Counted from the first letter of the stretch, positions 16,686-27,140 are shown. The stretch is DNA of 64,000 bases from Atlantibacter sp. RC6 (GCF_014193285.1 NZ_JACHZE010000001.1:558001-622000); one strand, 5' to 3'. A program made the numbers and translations. Notes: a model not told the origin generated them from the sequence alone.

Positions 16686-17345
16686 ATGGATCGCATAGTT
16701 TATTCCTCACGCGATATGAATTCGCTGCTTAGCACGCATAAAGTGCTGCGTAATACTTATTTCCTGTTGAGCCTGACGCTGGCGTTTTCCGCTATCACCG
16801 CAACCGCCAGCACCGTGCTGGGTCTGCCGTCGCCGGGGATTATCCTGACGCTGGTGGGTATGTATGGCTTGATGTTCCTGACCTATAAAACCGCGAATTC
16901 TCCGGCGGGTATTTTCTCCGCGTTCGCGTTTACCGGTTTCCTGGGTTATATCCTGGGCCCGATCCTGAATGCTTACCTGTCTGCCGGTATGGGTGACGTG
17001 ATCGGTATGGCGCTCGGCGGCACCGCGTTAGTGTTCTTCTGCTGCTCAGCCTACGTGCTGACTACCCGCAAAGACATGTCCTTTATGGGCGGTATGCTGA
17101 TGGCGGGTATCGTCATCGTGCTGATTGGCATGGTAGCGAATATCTTCCTGCAACTGCCGGCCCTGCACCTGGCCATCAGTGCCGTGTTTATTCTGATCTC
17201 GTCTGGCGCAATCCTGTATGAGACCAGCAATATCATTCACGGCGGCGAAACCAACTATATCCGCGCTACCGTCAGCCTGTACGTATCGCTGTATAACATC
17301 TTCGTCAGCCTGCTGAGCATCCTGGGCTTCGCCAGCCGCGATTAA
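16686..17345 (+). CDS. yccA: YccA, FtsH-modulating Bax-inhibitor-1 family membrane protein
   Basis: An inner-membrane protein of the Bax inhibitor-1 family. In E. coli it is a substrate and modulator of the FtsH protease and protects SecY when translocons jam. Starting at MDRIVYSS it has 219 residues, the same as E. coli, and about seven hydrophobic helices. The cytosolic N terminus that FtsH grips is present. An in-frame ATG five codons upstream is set aside for the E. coli-like start. A CpxR box upstream suggests induction by envelope stress. A terminator follows at once. Confidence 0.96.
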   Translation: MDRIVYSSRDMNSLLSTHKVLRNTYFLLSLTLAFSAITATASTVLGLPSPGIILTLVGMYGLMFLTYKTANSPAGIFSAFAFTGFLGYILGPILNAYLSAGMGDVIGMALGGTALVFFCCSAYVLTTRKDMSFMGGMLMAGIVIVLIGMVANIFLQLPALHLAISAVFILISSGAILYETSNIIHGGETNYIRATVSLYVSLYNIFVSLLSILGFASRD

Positions 17346-17364
17346 TCAGCCTCTTGTTTACCCG

Positions 17365-17394
17365 GCCCCGCCACTGTGCGGGGCTTTGTTTTTT
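17365..17394 (+). terminator. Terminator of yccA
   Basis: GCCCCGC and GCGGGGC form a 7-bp stem with a six-base loop, followed by TTTGTTTTTT. Confidence 0.9.
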
Positions 17395-17447
17395 CAGCCG
17401 CCAATATTTGCTACACTGCGACCCCGTTTCACGGTGGTAAGAGCATT

Positions 17448-17777
17448 ATGTTGACCTTTAACGATGTACAATTTGAAACCGATAACGAGGGTTATCTGAA
17501 AGACTCCAGCGCCTGGAGCGAAGGCCTGGCGGAGGTGATTGCCGAGCAGGAAGGCATCGCGCTTACGCCAGAGCACTGGGAAGTGGTGCGCTTTGTCCGT
17601 GCGTTTTATCTGGAATTTAACACCTCGCCCGCCATCCGGATGTTAGTAAAGGCCATGGCGAAAGCGTATGGCGAGGAGAAGGGCAACAGCCGCTATCTGT
17701 TCCGTCTGTTTCCGAAAGGCCCGGCGAAGCAGGCCACAAAAATCGCGGGTCTGCCTAAGCCGGTGAAATGCCTTTAA
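17448..17777 (+). CDS. tusE: TusE, sulfur relay protein for tRNA 2-thiouridine
   Basis: A DsrC-like sulfur carrier that takes persulfide sulfur from TusBCD and passes it to MnmA for 2-thiolation of wobble uridine in tRNA-Lys, -Glu and -Gln. From [10 protein letters not shown] it has 109 residues, as in E. coli. The reactive cysteine is the penultimate residue in KPVKCL. The conserved core [25 protein letters not shown] is clear. The stop overlaps the convergent yccX gene by four bases. Confidence 0.97.
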   Translation: MLTFNDVQFETDNEGYLKDSSAWSEGLAEVIAEQEGIALTPEHWEVVRFVRAFYLEFNTSPAIRMLVKAMAKAYGEEKGNSRYLFRLFPKGPAKQATKIAGLPKPVKCL

Positions 17778-18055
17778 TGGCGAATGCCGAAATTGGTCCA
17801 TTCGCGCTCGGGTCGGTGCGGCTCATGAAGCACTTTCTCCACCCGGGCGCTGCGCGGCCCGCCCGCTTTTAACCAGGCCAACAGCTGTTCCACCTTGTCA
17901 TTTTCGCCACAGGCCACTACCTCCACGCTGCCATCGTCTAAATTACGGGCATACCCGGTGAGCCCCAGCCGGTTGGCTTCATGCTGGGTGCTGTAACGAA
18001 ACCCTACGCCCTGGACCGTGCCGTGCACCCAGGCAATTACGCATACATTTGACAT
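17774..18055 (-). CDS. yccX: Acylphosphatase
   Basis: A small alpha/beta enzyme of 93 residues (E. coli 92) that hydrolyses acyl phosphates such as carbamoyl phosphate and acetyl phosphate. The phosphate-binding signature [11 protein letters not shown] with the catalytic Arg is near residue 20, and the catalytic Asn follows in [12 protein letters not shown]. It is transcribed divergently from rlmI and converges on tusE. Confidence 0.97.
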   Translation of the reverse strand: MSNVCVIAWVHGTVQGVGFRYSTQHEANRLGLTGYARNLDDGSVEVVACGENDKVEQLLAWLKAGGPRSARVEKVLHEPHRPEREWTNFGIRH

Positions 18056-18145
18056 TACCCTGCTCCTTTATGCCGGGCGCGTTGCATTTCACCGCTGAAC
18101 TCGGGAAAATAGCGCCCATTTTCTCTGACATCAGCATAGCAAATT

Positions 18146-19336
18146 ATGAGTGTACGTTTAGTGTTAGCCAAAGGGCGCGAGAAATCGTTATTGCGCCGTC
18201 ATCCGTGGGTTTTTTCCGGCGCCGTTGCGCGCCTGGAAGGGAAAGCCAATCTGGGTGAAACCATTGATATCGTCGATCACCAGGGCAAGTGGCTGGCGCG
18301 CGGCGCATATTCTCCCGCGTCGCAGATCCGCGCCCGGGTCTGGACCTTCGATCGCGATGAAGCCATCGATATCGACTTTTTCACTAAACGCCTGCAACAG
18401 GCGCAGCAGTGGCGCAGCTGGCTGGCGGCGCGCGACGGGCTCGACAGTTATCGCTTAATCGCTGGTGAGTCAGACGGTTTGCCGGGTGTGACCATCGATC
18501 GCTTCGGCGATTTCCTGGTGCTGCAACTGCTGTCGGCTGGTGCGGAGTATCAACGCCCTGCCCTGCTCAGCGCGCTGCACACGCTCTATCCGCAATGCGC
18601 TATTTACGATCGTTCTGATGTCGCGGTGCGTAAAAAAGAGGGCATGGAGTTGACGCAGGGGCCGGTGAGCGGCGAATTGCCCCCTGACCTGCTGGCGATT
18701 GAAGAACACGGCATGAAGCTGCTGGTGGATATCAAAGGCGGCCATAAGACCGGCTATTACCTCGATCAGCGCGACAGCCGCTTCGCCACCCGCGGCTATG
18801 TGAAGGATAAACGTGTACTGAACTGCTTCTCTTACACCGGCGGATTCGCGGTTTCCGCGCTGATGGGCGGATGCCAGCAGGTAATCAGCGTTGATACCTC
18901 GCAGGACGCGCTGGACGTGGCGAAGCAAAACGTTGAACTGAACGGTCTGGATCTCAGCAAAGCTGACTTTATTCGTGACGACGTGTTCAAGCTGCTGCGT
19001 AAATATCGCGACCAGGGCGAGAAATTCGACGTCATCGTGATGGATCCGCCCAAGTTTGTAGAAAACAAAAACCAGCTGATGGGTGCCTGCCGCGGCTATA
19101 AAGACATTAATATGCTGGCGATCCAGCTGCTCAATCCGGGCGGCGTGCTGCTGACTTTCTCGTGTTCAGGGCTGATGGCCAGCGATTTATTTCAGAAAAT
19201 CATCGCCGATGCCGCTGTAGATGCCGGACGTGATGTACAATTTATAGAGCAGTTCCGTCAGGCAGCCGATCACCCGGTGATAGCGAGCTACCCGGAAGGG
19301 CTTTATTTGAAAGGATTTGCCTGCCGCATCATGTAA
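18146..19336 (+). CDS. rlmI: RlmI, 23S rRNA m5C1962 methyltransferase
   Basis: An SAM-dependent enzyme that methylates C1962 of 23S rRNA. It has 396 residues, the same as E. coli. An N-terminal PUA domain (about 1-75) is followed by the Rossmann methyltransferase domain. [17 protein letters not shown] is the SAM motif, [13 protein letters not shown] motif IV, and TFSCSGLM holds the catalytic-type Cys. The -35 of the hspQ heat-shock promoter begins one base after its stop codon. Confidence 0.97.
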   Translation: MSVRLVLAKGREKSLLRRHPWVFSGAVARLEGKANLGETIDIVDHQGKWLARGAYSPASQIRARVWTFDRDEAIDIDFFTKRLQQAQQWRSWLAARDGLDSYRLIAGESDGLPGVTIDRFGDFLVLQLLSAGAEYQRPALLSALHTLYPQCAIYDRSDVAVRKKEGMELTQGPVSGELPPDLLAIEEHGMKLLVDIKGGHKTGYYLDQRDSRFATRGYVKDKRVLNCFSYTGGFAVSALMGGCQQVISVDTSQDALDVAKQNVELNGLDLSKADFIRDDVFKLLRKYRDQGEKFDVIVMDPPKFVENKNQLMGACRGYKDINMLAIQLLNPGGVLLTFSCSGLMASDLFQKIIADAAVDAGRDVQFIEQFRQAADHPVIASYPEGLYLKGFACRIM

Positions 19337-19716
<380 letters not shown>

Positions 19717-19718
19717 AA

Positions 19719-19743
19719 ATAAACCCCGCAGCGCGGGGTTTAT
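19719..19743. terminator. Bidirectional terminator between hspQ and yccU
   Basis: ATAAACCCCGC and GCGGGGTTTAT form an 11-bp stem around a three-base loop. It serves the two convergent genes. Confidence 0.9.
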
Positions 19744-19746
19744 CGT

Positions 19747-20160
19747 TTATTTGGCCAGCCCCAGCCGGGGAATTTCAATTGCCGGGCAACGATCCATCAC
19801 CACTTTCATTCCCGCATCCCGCGCCAGTACCGCCGCCTGTTCATTGATCACACCCAGTTGTAGCCACAGCGTTTTCGCGCCAATCGCAATCGCCTCCTGC
19901 GCGACGCCCCACGCAGCTTCCGAATTGCGAAACACGTCCACCATATCGATTTTTTCCGGGATTTCGCTCAGCGAACCGTAGCCTTTCTGGCCCAGCAGCG
20001 TTTTCCCCGCCACTTTGGGCGATACGGGGATCACGTGATAACCCTGGTTCAGCAGATAAGCCATCACACGGTAACTTGGCCGTTCCGGTTTGTCGCTGGC
20101 TCCCACTAGCGCAATGGTGCGCGTTGTCTTCAGAATGCCAGCAATATCAGATTCATTCAT
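19747..20160 (-). CDS. yccU: YccU, CoA-binding-domain protein
   Basis: A stand-alone CoA-binding (Rossmann) domain protein of 137 residues, as in E. coli. The nucleotide-binding motif is [22 protein letters not shown] near residue 15, followed by [19 protein letters not shown] and [20 protein letters not shown]. It resembles the CoA-binding part of acyl-CoA synthetases but has no ATP-grasp partner here. Its physiological role is not established. Confidence 0.95.
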   Translation of the reverse strand: MNESDIAGILKTTRTIALVGASDKPERPSYRVMAYLLNQGYHVIPVSPKVAGKTLLGQKGYGSLSEIPEKIDMVDVFRNSEAAWGVAQEAIAIGAKTLWLQLGVINEQAAVLARDAGMKVVMDRCPAIEIPRLGLAK

Positions 20161-20335
20161 AGTCGACCCTCCAGCAGTGGTTTCTCAGTGTATGCCAAAC
20201 CTTCAGGACTCACCATCATTCCCATACGGATGCATGAGAGCAAAACAGATAAATCTGGATATATGTTAATGAATATTATTCGTGCAAAATTTTGATACAT
20301 TCTCTGGCTGTGATGCCGGGAGTCTGGAGACATTA

Positions 20336-20998
20336 ATGAAAGGCTTTTTCGCCGCGGCGATGCTGGTGGCGCTGATTCCGGTTACGGCAGCGGCCACGAC
20401 GCTACATCTTTCCGGAGATATCGATTTATTGGTTCTCGATGGTAAAAAGGTTTCTGGCTCTTTATTACGCGGCGCGGATAGCATTGAATTAGATAACGGC
20501 CCTCATCAGTTGGTGTTTCGGGTGGAAAAAAATCTGGTTACCGCCAGCCGGGACAGATGGCTGTATATCTCCCCACCGCTGATCATGACGTTCGACACCC
20601 GCAATGTCACTCAGGTCAATATCGCCTTACCGCGGATTGAAACGGAAAAAGAGAGCGAACAGTTTAACGCCGCGCCGCGCGTGCAGTTGTTGGACGGCAG
20701 CGCCGCGCCAATACCGGCCAGGCTCGATGTGCTGGCGGTGACTAGCACCCCCAAAGGAATTGATTACGAATGGGAAACCGAGCGCTATAACAAGGCCAAC
20801 AACAAAGCTTCCGCCCCTGAATTTGTCACCCTGATGGCCGATGACAGCGCCCTGCTTTCCGGTCCGTCGGAACTGGACAGGCCGGTGGCCCATTCGCAAA
20901 CCCTGACCGAGCAACGGCTTAAGCACTGGTATTTACAGGCCGACAATGACACCCGCACCCGCTTTCTGGAATGGGTGAAGCAGCAACCCTCTTCCTGA
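20336..20998 (+). CDS. yccT: YccT (CsgI), periplasmic curli-inhibitor family protein
   Basis: A UPF0319 family secreted protein; the E. coli homologue, CsgI, slows polymerisation of the curli subunit CsgA. From [15 protein letters not shown] it has 220 residues, the E. coli length, with a Sec signal peptide likely cut after TAAA near residue 19. Conserved blocks are [20 protein letters not shown] and [17 protein letters not shown] 54-base in-frame extension upstream is not favoured because it would bury the signal peptide. Confidence 0.93.
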   Translation: MKGFFAAAMLVALIPVTAAATTLHLSGDIDLLVLDGKKVSGSLLRGADSIELDNGPHQLVFRVEKNLVTASRDRWLYISPPLIMTFDTRNVTQVNIALPRIETEKESEQFNAAPRVQLLDGSAAPIPARLDVLAVTSTPKGIDYEWETERYNKANNKASAPEFVTLMADDSALLSGPSELDRPVAHSQTLTEQRLKHWYLQADNDTRTRFLEWVKQQPSS

Positions 20999-21089
20999 CC
21001 CGTATCAACCTCGGTTTTTTTCATCGCTTCGCTTGCGGCATCAATCACTTCCGGTAAGCTGTAGCCAAATTTCTTTCATGGATACTGCT

Positions 21090-21548
21090 ATGGAACTGAC
21101 TACCCGTACCCTTGGCGCACAAAAACATATCGCGCTGGTTGCCCACGATCACTGCAAAGAAATGCTGCTGAAATGGACCGAACGCCATCAAACGCTGCTG
21201 TCGCAACACGTCCTTTACGCCACCGGCACTACCGGTAACCTGATTCAACGCGCCAGCGGGCTGGAAGTCAAAGCCATGTTGAGCGGCCCGATGGGCGGCG
21301 ACCAGCAGGTGGGCGCGCTGATATCGGAAGGCAAAATCGACGTGCTGATCTTCCTGTGGGATCCGCTTAACGCCGTCCCGCACGATCCCGATGTAAAAGC
21401 GCTGCTGCGCCTGGCTACGGTATGGAATATTCCCGTCGCCACCAATATTTCCACCGCCGACTTCATTATCCAGTCGCCGCATTTTAATGATAACGTCGAT
21501 ATTCTTATCCCTGACTATCAACGTTATCTGGCTGACCGTCTGAAGTAA
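21090..21548 (+). CDS. mgsA: MgsA, methylglyoxal synthase
   Basis: Converts dihydroxyacetone phosphate to methylglyoxal and phosphate, a bypass that relieves sugar-phosphate stress. From [16 protein letters not shown] it has 152 residues, the same as E. coli. The catalytic Asp is in [12 protein letters not shown] near residue 71; phosphate- and substrate-binding residues follow in [19 protein letters not shown] start four codons upstream at 21078 is possible. Its stop is immediately adjacent to the helD stop on the other strand. Confidence 0.97.
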   Translation: MELTTRTLGAQKHIALVAHDHCKEMLLKWTERHQTLLSQHVLYATGTTGNLIQRASGLEVKAMLSGPMGGDQQVGALISEGKIDVLIFLWDPLNAVPHDPDVKALLRLATVWNIPVATNISTADFIIQSPHFNDNVDILIPDYQRYLADRLK

Positions 21549-23606
21549 TTACGGCTTTTTCGCCATCGGCACACCGAGCGCTTCCAGAACAGGCACAAAG
21601 CGGGAAGGGTTCGGTTTGTTGTAGAGCAGCCATACCCGATGCCGGGCGCGGGTTAGCGCCACATAGAGCAAACGCCGCTCTTCGGCATCCGGAAAATCCT
21701 CCGGCTGCGGCAGCAGCCCCTGCTCAATCACCGATTCCCGCGCGGGTGCCGGGAAGCCTTCCTTGCCCTCCTGTAAGCCCGCGATAATCACATAGTCCGC
21801 CTGCTGGCCTTTGCTGGCATGGATAGTCATAAAATCGATGTTCAGCTTCGGCCAACGGGTTTCGGCTTTCTCCAGCGCGGCCGGGCGCAAATGGTGATAG
21901 CGAGCCAGCACCAGAATGCGCTCATCATGACGGGCGTAGCCGCTGAGTTTATCCAGCAGCGCCTCAAGCTGGTCGTCAGGCAGCAGGGTGACCGCTCTTT
22001 TATCCCCCGCCGTTAAGCTGTTCAGCGGCTTAGCCAGTTGATGCGGGTTCTGCTGCACAAACGCGTTGGCAATTTGACCGATACGCTGATTAAAACGATA
22101 GGTCGTGTCCAGCGCGCATTGATCCCCTTCGCCAAAGTGATGGGCAAAGGAGGTGGTCAGCAGCAACTCCGCGCCGCTGAAGCGGTAAATCGCCTGCCAG
22201 TCATCCCCCACGGCATACAGGGCGGTGTGGGAGTTTTGCCGCCGTAGCGCCGCCAGCAGCGCCGCGCGTTGGGGAGAGATATCCTGGAATTCGTCCACCA
22301 GGATGTGCTTCCATGGGCTGACAAAACGCCCGTTATCCAGCACATTAACCGCCTGGTGAATCAGCCCGGAAAAATCCACCGCGCCTTCCGCTTTCAGTGC
22401 GCCCTTCCAGGCTTTAACCAGCGGCGCCATCAGCCTGACGCGTTTCTGAAACAGGTCGCGGATCTCTTCCGGCACGCTGGCGATCATCTCCGCCTGGCTA
22501 CCGCCATGGGTGCGGATAATTCCCAGCCATCTCTCCAGCCGTGGAGCAAGACGGCGGGCCAGTTTGTCATCCTGCCAGAAGTTGCCTTCATCAATTTCCC
22601 AACCGAGCTCGTCGGTCAGCCATTGCCGCCAGCCCTTCGCCTGGGCTTTTTTCTCCTGGCACTGTTCACGCCAGGTGGTGATCAACAGTTTGTGGCGCGC
22701 CTCGGTATCGCTTTCCAGTTTGCTGATTTGCGGCGCTTTCTTGCTACCCTGTTGGATAATATGCAACGCCAGAGAATGGAAGGTGCGCGCGCTGATTTGA
22801 TCGGTATGCAAACGTTCCTGAATCCGCTGATCCATCTCCTGGGCCGCTTTGCGCCCAAACGCCAACAGCAAAATTTGATCGGCGGAGGCTTCGCCGCGCG
22901 CCATCAGCCACCCTGCGCGCGCCACCAGCACCGACGTTTTACCGCTGCCGGCCCCGGCAAGCACCAGCACTGACTCTTCACCATTGACCACCGCGCGGGC
23001 CTGGCTTGAGTTAAGCGGTGACGATTCAATCTGCTGGAAGAATTCGGCGTACTGGCTAAGCATCTGTTCCGTGAACGTTTGGTTAGCCTGCTGGCGGCGT
23101 TTTTCAACGTTGGTCAGCCAGCTGTTACATTCCAGGTAAGCGTCACGGCAGTTATCAAACTCCGTTAAACGGGACAGCGGCAGCGGCAATGCGCTAAACG
23201 CCGCGCGGATAGCCTGCTGGATGCCCTCAATATCCTGGCGCTTGAGCCACTTATTGCGCCGGGTCAGCGCCTCGATACGCTGACATTGCTCGTCGAGTAC
23301 CGATGCGGCTATCTCGCTCATTTCCTGGCTCCAGCGCGTCCAGAGCCCGGAAAGATGCTGGTAAAAACGCTGGGTTTCGCCCCACTCCGTGCCGTGCAGA
23401 CGCACCACCTGATTATTCGGCACCACAAATTCCAGCTCGCCCCATACCATGCCGCGTTTGCAGCTCATCGCCAGCAGTTGGTTAAAGGGAATGAGATATT
23501 CGTGATTATCGCCCGATACCTTTACGCCCGCGGTCAGGATCTCGACCCGATCGTAAGGATGCTGCGCGAGCCGTTTTCCTATTGAAGTTGCTTTCAGTTC
23601 CATCAC
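21549..23606 (-). CDS. helD: HelD, DNA helicase IV
   Basis: An SF1A 3'-5' DNA helicase of the UvrD/Rep type involved in RecF-type recombination. It has 685 residues (E. coli 684). An N-terminal domain of about 190 residues precedes the motor. Motifs in order are Q-motif SSPLNSSQARAV, Walker A LVLAGAGSGKTSVLVARA, Walker B LVDEFQDISPQRAALL, motif III AVGDDWQAIYRFSGA, motif V TIHASKGQQADYVI and motif VI RRLLYVALTRARHRV. A second ATG one codon in is an equal start. It belongs to the UvrD/Rep-like class and is distinct from Gram-positive RNA-polymerase-binding HelD. Confidence 0.97.
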   Translation of the reverse strand: MMELKATSIGKRLAQHPYDRVEILTAGVKVSGDNHEYLIPFNQLLAMSCKRGMVWGELEFVVPNNQVVRLHGTEWGETQRFYQHLSGLWTRWSQEMSEIAASVLDEQCQRIEALTRRNKWLKRQDIEGIQQAIRAAFSALPLPLSRLTEFDNCRDAYLECNSWLTNVEKRRQQANQTFTEQMLSQYAEFFQQIESSPLNSSQARAVVNGEESVLVLAGAGSGKTSVLVARAGWLMARGEASADQILLLAFGRKAAQEMDQRIQERLHTDQISARTFHSLALHIIQQGSKKAPQISKLESDTEARHKLLITTWREQCQEKKAQAKGWRQWLTDELGWEIDEGNFWQDDKLARRLAPRLERWLGIIRTHGGSQAEMIASVPEEIRDLFQKRVRLMAPLVKAWKGALKAEGAVDFSGLIHQAVNVLDNGRFVSPWKHILVDEFQDISPQRAALLAALRRQNSHTALYAVGDDWQAIYRFSGAELLLTTSFAHHFGEGDQCALDTTYRFNQRIGQIANAFVQQNPHQLAKPLNSLTAGDKRAVTLLPDDQLEALLDKLSGYARHDERILVLARYHHLRPAALEKAETRWPKLNIDFMTIHASKGQQADYVIIAGLQEGKEGFPAPARESVIEQGLLPQPEDFPDAEERRLLYVALTRARHRVWLLYNKPNPSRFVPVLEALGVPMAKKP

Positions 23607-23727
23607 GTAACCAGGGTTAATCGTCGTTGGCTAAGTTTAACCGCCCTGTATATGCCGCTCCAGAGTAAAAACGCGTTACAATTGCTGAGGTTAATGTTTT
23701 TGCTCAGCAATCAAAGGAAGAGATTCT

Positions 23728-24174
23728 ATGCGCACGGTTCTTAACATTCTTAATTTTGTTCTCGGCGGCTTTGCCACCACCCTCTCCTGGCTGCTGGCGA
23801 CGGTGCTGAGCATCGTCTTTATTATTACTCTGCCGTTAACCCGCTCCTGCTGGGAAATCACTAAGTTATCGCTGGTGCCTTATGGCAACGAAGCGGTTCA
23901 CGTCGATGAACTGGAGCCGCAAAGCAGAAGCGCGATCCTGAACACCGGCGGCACGCTGCTGAATATGGTTTGGCTGGTGCTGTTCGGCTGGTGGCTGTGC
24001 CTGATGCACATCGCCGCCGGGATTATGCAATGCGTATCGATTATTGGCATTCCGGTGGGCATCGCGAATTTTAAAATTGCCGCCATTGCGCTTTGGCCAG
24101 TGGGCCGCCGGGTGGTGTCGGTGGAAGTCGCGCAAGCCGCGCGTGAAGCCAATGCCCGTCGCCGTTTTCAATAA
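23728..24174 (+). CDS. yccF: YccF, DUF307 inner-membrane protein
   Basis: A 148-residue membrane protein, E. coli length, with two repeated YccF (DUF307) domains. Each carries hydrophobic helices followed by an IxIxGIPVGIANFKIA-type segment near residue 105. Function is unknown. The start follows AAAGGAAGAG. The last base of its TAA stop is the first base of the yccS ATG, so the two membrane proteins are probably co-translated. Confidence 0.94.
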   Translation: MRTVLNILNFVLGGFATTLSWLLATVLSIVFIITLPLTRSCWEITKLSLVPYGNEAVHVDELEPQSRSAILNTGGTLLNMVWLVLFGWWLCLMHIAAGIMQCVSIIGIPVGIANFKIAAIALWPVGRRVVSVEVAQAAREANARRRFQ

Positions 24175-26324
24175 TGAAAAAACGCAACAGTATGTTTAGC
24201 CCCCTGCTCAGGCGATACTCCTGGAACAGCACCTGGCTGTATAACGTGCGCATTTTTATCGCCCTGTGCGGCAGCGCGGCGCTGCCCTGGTGGCTTGGCG
24301 AAGTTAAGCTCACGATTCCGCTGACGTTAGGCGTTGTTGCCGCCGCGCTGACCGATCTGGACGATCGGCTGGCGGGACGGTTACGTAATCTGATCATCAC
24401 CCTGATCTGCTTTTTTATTGCCTCCGCCTCGGTGGAACTGCTGTTTCCGTGGCCATGGCTGTTTGCCGTTGGGCTGATGATCTCCACCTGCGGTTTTATA
24501 CTGCTCGGTGGCCTGGGGCAGCGTTACGCCACCATCGCGTTTGGCGCATTACTGATTGCCGTCTATACCATGCTGGGCGTCTCGCTGTACCAACACTGGT
24601 ATCAGCAGCCGTTGCTGCTGCTGGCGGGCGCGGTGTGGTACAACCTGCTGACGCTGATCGGCTACCTGATTTTCCCGGTCAGGGCGTTGCAGGACAGCCT
24701 GGCACGCAGCTACGAGCAGCTCGCCTGGTATCTGGAAATGAAATCGCGGTTGTTCGATCCCGACATTGAAGAGGAGCGGCAGGCGCCAATGATGGAGCTG
24801 GCGCTGGCCAACAGCCAGTTGATCGCCACGCTCAACCAGACCAAGGCGCTGTTGCTGACCCGTCTGCGCGGCGATCGCGGCCAGCGCGGCACCCGCCGGA
24901 CACTACACTATTACTTTGTCGCGCAGGATATTCACGAGCGAGCCAGTTCCGCCCACATTCAGTATCATGAACTGCGTCAAAAGTTGCGTTATAGCGATGT
25001 GATGTTCCGCTTCCAGCGGCTGCTTTCTATGCAGGGGCAGGCCTGTCAGGCGCTGGCGCGCTCAATTTTGCTGCGTACCCCCTACCAGCATGACCCGCGT
25101 TTTGAACGCGCGTTTATTCATCTTGACGCCGCGATTTCACGTATCCGCCCGGATGCGATGTCGGATGCGGAAAAGAAAGCCATCGGATTTCTCATCAACA
25201 ACCTGCGCGATGTCGATGCCCAGTTAGCCAGTATTGAATCTGAGCAGGCCCTGGCTGAACCGCGTAGCGATGAGAACCAGCTTGCCGATGACAGCCTGCA
25301 CGGCGTCAACGATATCTGGCTGCGGCTTAGCCGCCATTTTACCCCGGAATCGGCGCTGTTTCGCCATGCGGTAAGAATGTCGGTGGTGCTGTGTATCGGC
25401 TACGCCTTTATCCAGGTAACCGGTTTGCAGCACGGTTACTGGATCCTGCTGACCAGCCTGTTTGTCTGCCAGCCCAACTATAACGCCACGCGCCACCGTC
25501 TGGCGTTAAGGGTGATCGGTACGCTAATTGGCGTGGCGATTGGCATCCCGGTGCTGTGGTTTGTGCCCTCGCTTGAAGGACAGCTGATATTAATCGTTAT
25601 TACCGGCGTACTGTTCTTTATGTTCCGCACCGTGCAGTACGCTCACGCCACCATGTTTATTACCCTGCTGGTGCTGCTGTGCTTTAATCTGTTGGGCGAA
25701 GGCTTCGAAGTGGCGCTGCCCCGCATTATCGACACGCTGATAGGTTGCGCCATCGCCTGGGCAGCGGTGAGTTTTATCTGGCCGGACTGGCGTTTTCGCC
25801 GGCTCGATCAGGTGCTTGAGCGGGCGCTTAACGCCAACTGCCGCTATCTTGATGCCATTCTCGAGCAATACCACCAGGGCCGCGACAACCGCCTCGCCTA
25901 CCGTATCGCTCGTCGCGACGCCCATAACCGCGATGCGGAACTGGCATCAGTGGTGTCGAATATGTCAACGGAACCCCACGTCAGCGATGAATTACGCGAA
26001 ATCGCCTTTCGGTTGCTGTGCCTGAACCATTCATTGACAGGCTATATCTCCGCTCTCGGCGCGCATCGCGAAAAAGTTGTTACTCCCAACATCCTCGCCA
26101 TCCTGGATGATGCCGTATGCTATGTCGACGATGCATTGCATCATCTGCCGGCAGATGAAAACAGAGTCCAGCAGGCTTTATCCGGGCTGACGCAGCGGAT
26201 CCGGGAAATTGAGCCTCGCCAGGAGAGCAAAGAAGCGCTGGTCCTACAGCAAATAGGGTTAATCGCGGGGCTGCTGCCAGAAATGAGTAAATTGCAGACT
26301 CAAGTGTCATCCCTCGCTGAGTGA
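24174..26324 (+). CDS. yccS: YccS, FUSC-family inner-membrane protein
   Basis: A large inner-membrane protein of the fusaric-acid-resistance-like (YccS/YhfK) family. It has 716 residues from this ATG; the ATG at 24192 (MFSPLLRRYSW) would match the E. coli N terminus better and gives 710. Two blocks of about six helices each, near residues 25-175 and 400-525, are separated by a soluble domain, and a soluble C-terminal tail follows. RHRLALRVIGTLIGVAIGIP is the family signature in the second block. Substrate is unknown. Its 3' end overlaps the convergent sxy gene by 18 bases. Confidence 0.93.
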   Translation: MKKRNSMFSPLLRRYSWNSTWLYNVRIFIALCGSAALPWWLGEVKLTIPLTLGVVAAALTDLDDRLAGRLRNLIITLICFFIASASVELLFPWPWLFAVGLMISTCGFILLGGLGQRYATIAFGALLIAVYTMLGVSLYQHWYQQPLLLLAGAVWYNLLTLIGYLIFPVRALQDSLARSYEQLAWYLEMKSRLFDPDIEEERQAPMMELALANSQLIATLNQTKALLLTRLRGDRGQRGTRRTLHYYFVAQDIHERASSAHIQYHELRQKLRYSDVMFRFQRLLSMQGQACQALARSILLRTPYQHDPRFERAFIHLDAAISRIRPDAMSDAEKKAIGFLINNLRDVDAQLASIESEQALAEPRSDENQLADDSLHGVNDIWLRLSRHFTPESALFRHAVRMSVVLCIGYAFIQVTGLQHGYWILLTSLFVCQPNYNATRHRLALRVIGTLIGVAIGIPVLWFVPSLEGQLILIVITGVLFFMFRTVQYAHATMFITLLVLLCFNLLGEGFEVALPRIIDTLIGCAIAWAAVSFIWPDWRFRRLDQVLERALNANCRYLDAILEQYHQGRDNRLAYRIARRDAHNRDAELASVVSNMSTEPHVSDELREIAFRLLCLNHSLTGYISALGAHREKVVTPNILAILDDAVCYVDDALHHLPADENRVQQALSGLTQRIREIEPRQESKEALVLQQIGLIAGLLPEMSKLQTQVSSLAE

Positions 26325-26924
26325 CGAAGGCTGTTTGATAAACCACTCATACAGCTCCCGGCGAGTTTCCGCCGGGAGCGCCGCCTCATGCAGCCCGACA
26401 ATAGCGCCTTCGAGCGCATAAAGGGTTTTAATACCACAATTTTTTTTAATGGTACGCAACTTTAACCAACACGCCTTTGAACCATAGGCTTTAAGGGTAG
26501 GCACATCGCCAATTCCCACTTCCCAGAGCCATATCTCATATTGCAAAGAGAGATTAGGTAAATCTTTAACGCGCAATTCTTGCTGGCGGTGGGCAATATC
26601 CTCATTGGCGCGGGTAATTGAATTTGCCGCTAACCGCACCAGTAAATCCGGGTTATCCCACAGCTCGTTATCAACCTGGTAATAATTCAGGTAAACCGGT
26701 CTTCCCCGGCGAGTGAATTTCAGCTTCGATGCGTTGCGTTGGGTAAAATAGTTGGCGCTTTGTTCATTAGCACGTAAAAAAAGCTCGCCTTCAACCAGCA
26801 TGCCGAAGGCGGCTTTATCAATGGTCAGACTGTATCCGCCGAACAGAGAACGACATTGCACTTCACCCAGGGCCTTTAATAAATCCTCTACACGTGCAAG
26901 CGTATCAATAGTCGTCGATTTCAT
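26307..26924 (-). CDS. sxy: Sxy/TfoX, competence regulator
   Basis: A co-activator that lets CRP act at CRP-S sites and so turns on competence genes. From MKSTTIDTLARVEDLL it has 205 residues (E. coli 209). The TfoX N domain (about 1-105: CRSLFGGYSLTIDKAAFGML) and C domain (KDLPNLSLQYEIWL, then VGIGDVPTLKAYGSKACWL) are present. AAAGGAG five bases before the ATG fixes the start; a 30-codon in-frame extension would run across the leader. The protein is rather diverged from E. coli, unlike its neighbours. It is divergent from sulA. Confidence 0.94.
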   Translation of the reverse strand: MKSTTIDTLARVEDLLKALGEVQCRSLFGGYSLTIDKAAFGMLVEGELFLRANEQSANYFTQRNASKLKFTRRGRPVYLNYYQVDNELWDNPDLLVRLAANSITRANEDIAHRQQELRVKDLPNLSLQYEIWLWEVGIGDVPTLKAYGSKACWLKLRTIKKNCGIKTLYALEGAIVGLHEAALPAETRRELYEWFIKQPSSLSEG

Positions 26925-26950
26925 TATAACTCCTTTATTATCAATAAATA

Positions 26951-26979
26951 ACAGGAATGAATCCGTTATTAATTCCTGT
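26951..26979 (-). other. Inverted repeat in the sxy leader
   Basis: ACAGGAAT and ATTCCTGT form a perfect 8-bp stem with a 13-base loop, about 26-55 bases upstream of the sxy ATG. A structured leader is notable because sxy translation is controlled by leader RNA structure in Haemophilus influenzae. Function here is inferred. Confidence 0.5.
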
Positions 26980-27076
26980 AAAAGGAACATATTCAACTTG
27001 GCGAATCTCGGCAATAGTAATTTTCAGCGCAGGGGATTTTGATTTAAGAATTGCGAGACACTTTCAGAAAATAAGG

Positions 27077-27119
27077 TTGATCTTTGCGCTGCTCGCGAGT
27101 ACTGTATAAACATACAGTA
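27077..27119 (+). promoter_or_regulatory. sulA promoter with LexA (SOS) box
   Basis: -35 TTGATC (27077-27082) is 17 bp from -10 TACTGT (27100-27105). The LexA operator CTGT-N8-ACAG spans 27102-27117 within a 20-bp near-perfect palindrome at 27100-27119 and covers the -10, as in E. coli sulA. Confidence 0.95.
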
Positions 27120-27140
27120 CACACTGGAGTTGAACACACC

